From Christensenella tenuis (GTDB taxonomy: Bacteria > Bacillota > Clostridia > Christensenellales > Christensenellaceae): a DNA stretch of 64,000 bases. The translations under genes were made by a program, and so were the position numbers. Every line of letters begins with the position of its first letter. Within the stretch, counting starts at the first letter, position 1. The stretch is from contig NZ_JACOON010000002.1 of assembly GCF_014287795.1 (NCBI RefSeq), positions 310,001 to 374,000 on the forward strand. The letters run 5' to 3'. Shown piece after piece: positions 63,065-64,000 of this stretch. The notes beneath the pieces were generated by a model. The model saw nothing but the letters and a program-made list of their open reading frames with translations, searched no databases and had not been told where the DNA came from.

Positions 63065-63083
63065 GTATTTTTAAAAATATATT
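63065..63083 (+). promoter_or_regulatory. Candidate ROK operator site 4
   Basis: GTATTTTTAAAAATATATT, containing the perfect palindrome TATTTTTAAAAATA (63066-63079). It lies just downstream of the expected transcription start. Confidence 0.65.
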
Positions 63084-63207
63084 TTGTAAAATACATTCCC
63101 AAATTATCCAAGAAATTATATATGTGGTTCCTGAATAAAATATATTAATAGTTTTAATATTTTGCATTAAAAAATGCAAAATAATAATACACGAGGAGGA
63201 AAATGGA

Positions 63208-64000
63208 ATGAAAAAAATATCTCTCTTGTTGGTTGTGGTGTTGGTACTTGTCTTTTGTTTCGCGGCTACAGCATGCTCATCTACACCGCCAGGACAACAG
63301 CTCGATACGGACAACAGTGAGGAAGATACAAGCGGAGATCAGAAAACGGCGGTAGCCAGCGATCAAAAATATGCGCTGGTATTGCACACGCTGAATTCAT
63401 CGTTTGCGGCTACGATCGGGGAAGGCGCTAAAAAAGCGGGCGAAGATCTTGGAGTCACGGTAGATGTAATGGGCCCGACGGGGAACAGCAGTCTGGATGA
63501 ACAAGTCAGTATGATTGAATCTTGTATAGCGGCAGGATATGATGGCATAGCAACTGTTGTATGGGATGAAGACGGATTTACCGGCACCATAGAAAAAGCT
63601 CATGCTGCGGGCATACCTGTTATCGCGTGCAATCAAGATTCAGACACTTCGGGCGCGGATGCTTTTGTAGGTCAAGCTCTGGAAGAATCGGGATATGTTT
63701 TGGGTAAGTATATGTTCGGAGATGTTATGGGAGGATCTGGAAAGTATATCATTGGCTCTTTAGACCCGGCCCAAACGGCTCTAGTCCTGAGAATAGATGG
63801 TATTAAAAGGGCGCAGGAAGAATTTCCGGATGTCGAATTGGTCGATGTAATTGACTATACGGACGATTTAACACAATCTTATTCGATCATTGAAAATGCA
63901 TATCTGGCAAATCCGGATGTCAAAGCATTCCTTGGTACAGACTTCAATGCCGAAGCAATCGGGACTTTTATTGAAACCAATAATTTGCAAGGAAAATTAT
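63208..64000 (+). CDS. Sugar ABC transporter substrate-binding lipoprotein (3' end outside window)
   Basis: 264 codons are visible from the ATG at 63208, behind GAGGAGG; no stop occurs before the window ends. Lipoprotein signal with lipobox TACS, an acidic linker, then an RbsB-like type 1 binding fold (ALVLHTLNSSFAATIGEGA; SCIAAGYDGIATVVWDEDGF). It is collinear with the binding protein at 7587, sharing most motifs, so both come from one duplicated family. The permease and ATPase are presumably beyond the window. It shares operator sites with the dehydrogenase operon. Confidence 0.9.
   Translation, partial: MKKISLLLVVVLVLVFCFAATACSSTPPGQQLDTDNSEEDTSGDQKTAVASDQKYALVLHTLNSSFAATIGEGAKKAGEDLGVTVDVMGPTGNSSLDEQVSMIESCIAAGYDGIATVVWDEDGFTGTIEKAHAAGIPVIACNQDSDTSGADAFVGQALEESGYVLGKYMFGDVMGGSGKYIIGSLDPAQTALVLRIDGIKRAQEEFPDVELVDVIDYTDDLTQSYSIIENAYLANPDVKAFLGTDFNAEAIGTFIETNNLQGKL

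Overview
The window reads as a chromosomal segment of a Gram-positive, moderate-GC anaerobe of the class Clostridia. The evidence is by eye: strong AGGAGG-type ribosome binding sites, TTGACA/TATAAT promoters, lipoprotein-type ABC binding proteins, a fabH-to-accA fatty acid operon, a zinc-type ribosomal protein S18, YycJ/WalJ, RsfS-YqeK-NadD, and GlnRS next to GluRS. A Christensenellaceae-like or related lineage is plausible but not provable here. No rRNA, tRNA, CRISPR array, insertion sequence or prophage was seen.

Layout. Positions 1-3.8 kb hold the 3' end of a membrane-anchored surface protein, a TetR regulator, a PAP2-like membrane protein and a small conserved hypothetical gene. Positions 3.9-15.4 kb form a carbohydrate island on the + strand: a ribose-type ABC importer, ribokinase-like kinase, RbsD, a LacI repressor and four different uroporphyrinogen-decarboxylase (URO-D) superfamily proteins. 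Three matching palindromic operators tie it together. A monocistronic aconitase follows (15.5-17.5 kb).

Positions 17.5-26.9 kb carry the type II fatty acid synthesis operon fabH-acpP-fabD-fabG-fabF-accB-fabZ-accC-accD-accA, without an enoyl-ACP reductase. Two homologous, about 275-nt non-coding elements, with compensatory base changes in predicted helices, sit directly before fabH and fabG. They are the strongest candidate in the window for an undescribed or unassigned structured RNA. A third, unrelated-looking long leader precedes fabF.

Positions 27-37 kb hold two secreted or surface proteins (transglutaminase-like plus DUF4214 repeats; Pro/Thr-rich stalk protein), a Pit phosphate transporter with its PhoU-like partner, and a YhgE/Pip protein controlled by an adjacent TetR repressor. 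Positions 37-58 kb are mostly housekeeping: WalJ-like hydrolase, RlmH (apparent ATT start), a decayed FGGY kinase, GlnS, GltX, rpsF-ssb-rpsR, Ogg, PHP phosphatase, dnaX-ybaB-recR, two family 4-like uracil glycosylases, CtpA, a TM1266-like regulator, a LysR/acetyltransferase/flavodoxin group, and nth-obg-yhbY-nadD-yqeK-rsfS.

Positions 58-64 kb hold a second catabolic island: a zinc alcohol dehydrogenase, DhaK, DhaL and an RpiB-like isomerase, then a ROK repressor and another ABC sugar-binding lipoprotein cut by the window end. The enzyme set fits oxidation, phosphorylation and isomerisation of a small polyol or ketose such as a tetritol. Four copies of one 19-bp AT-rich site flank both promoters of this island and suggest one ROK regulon.
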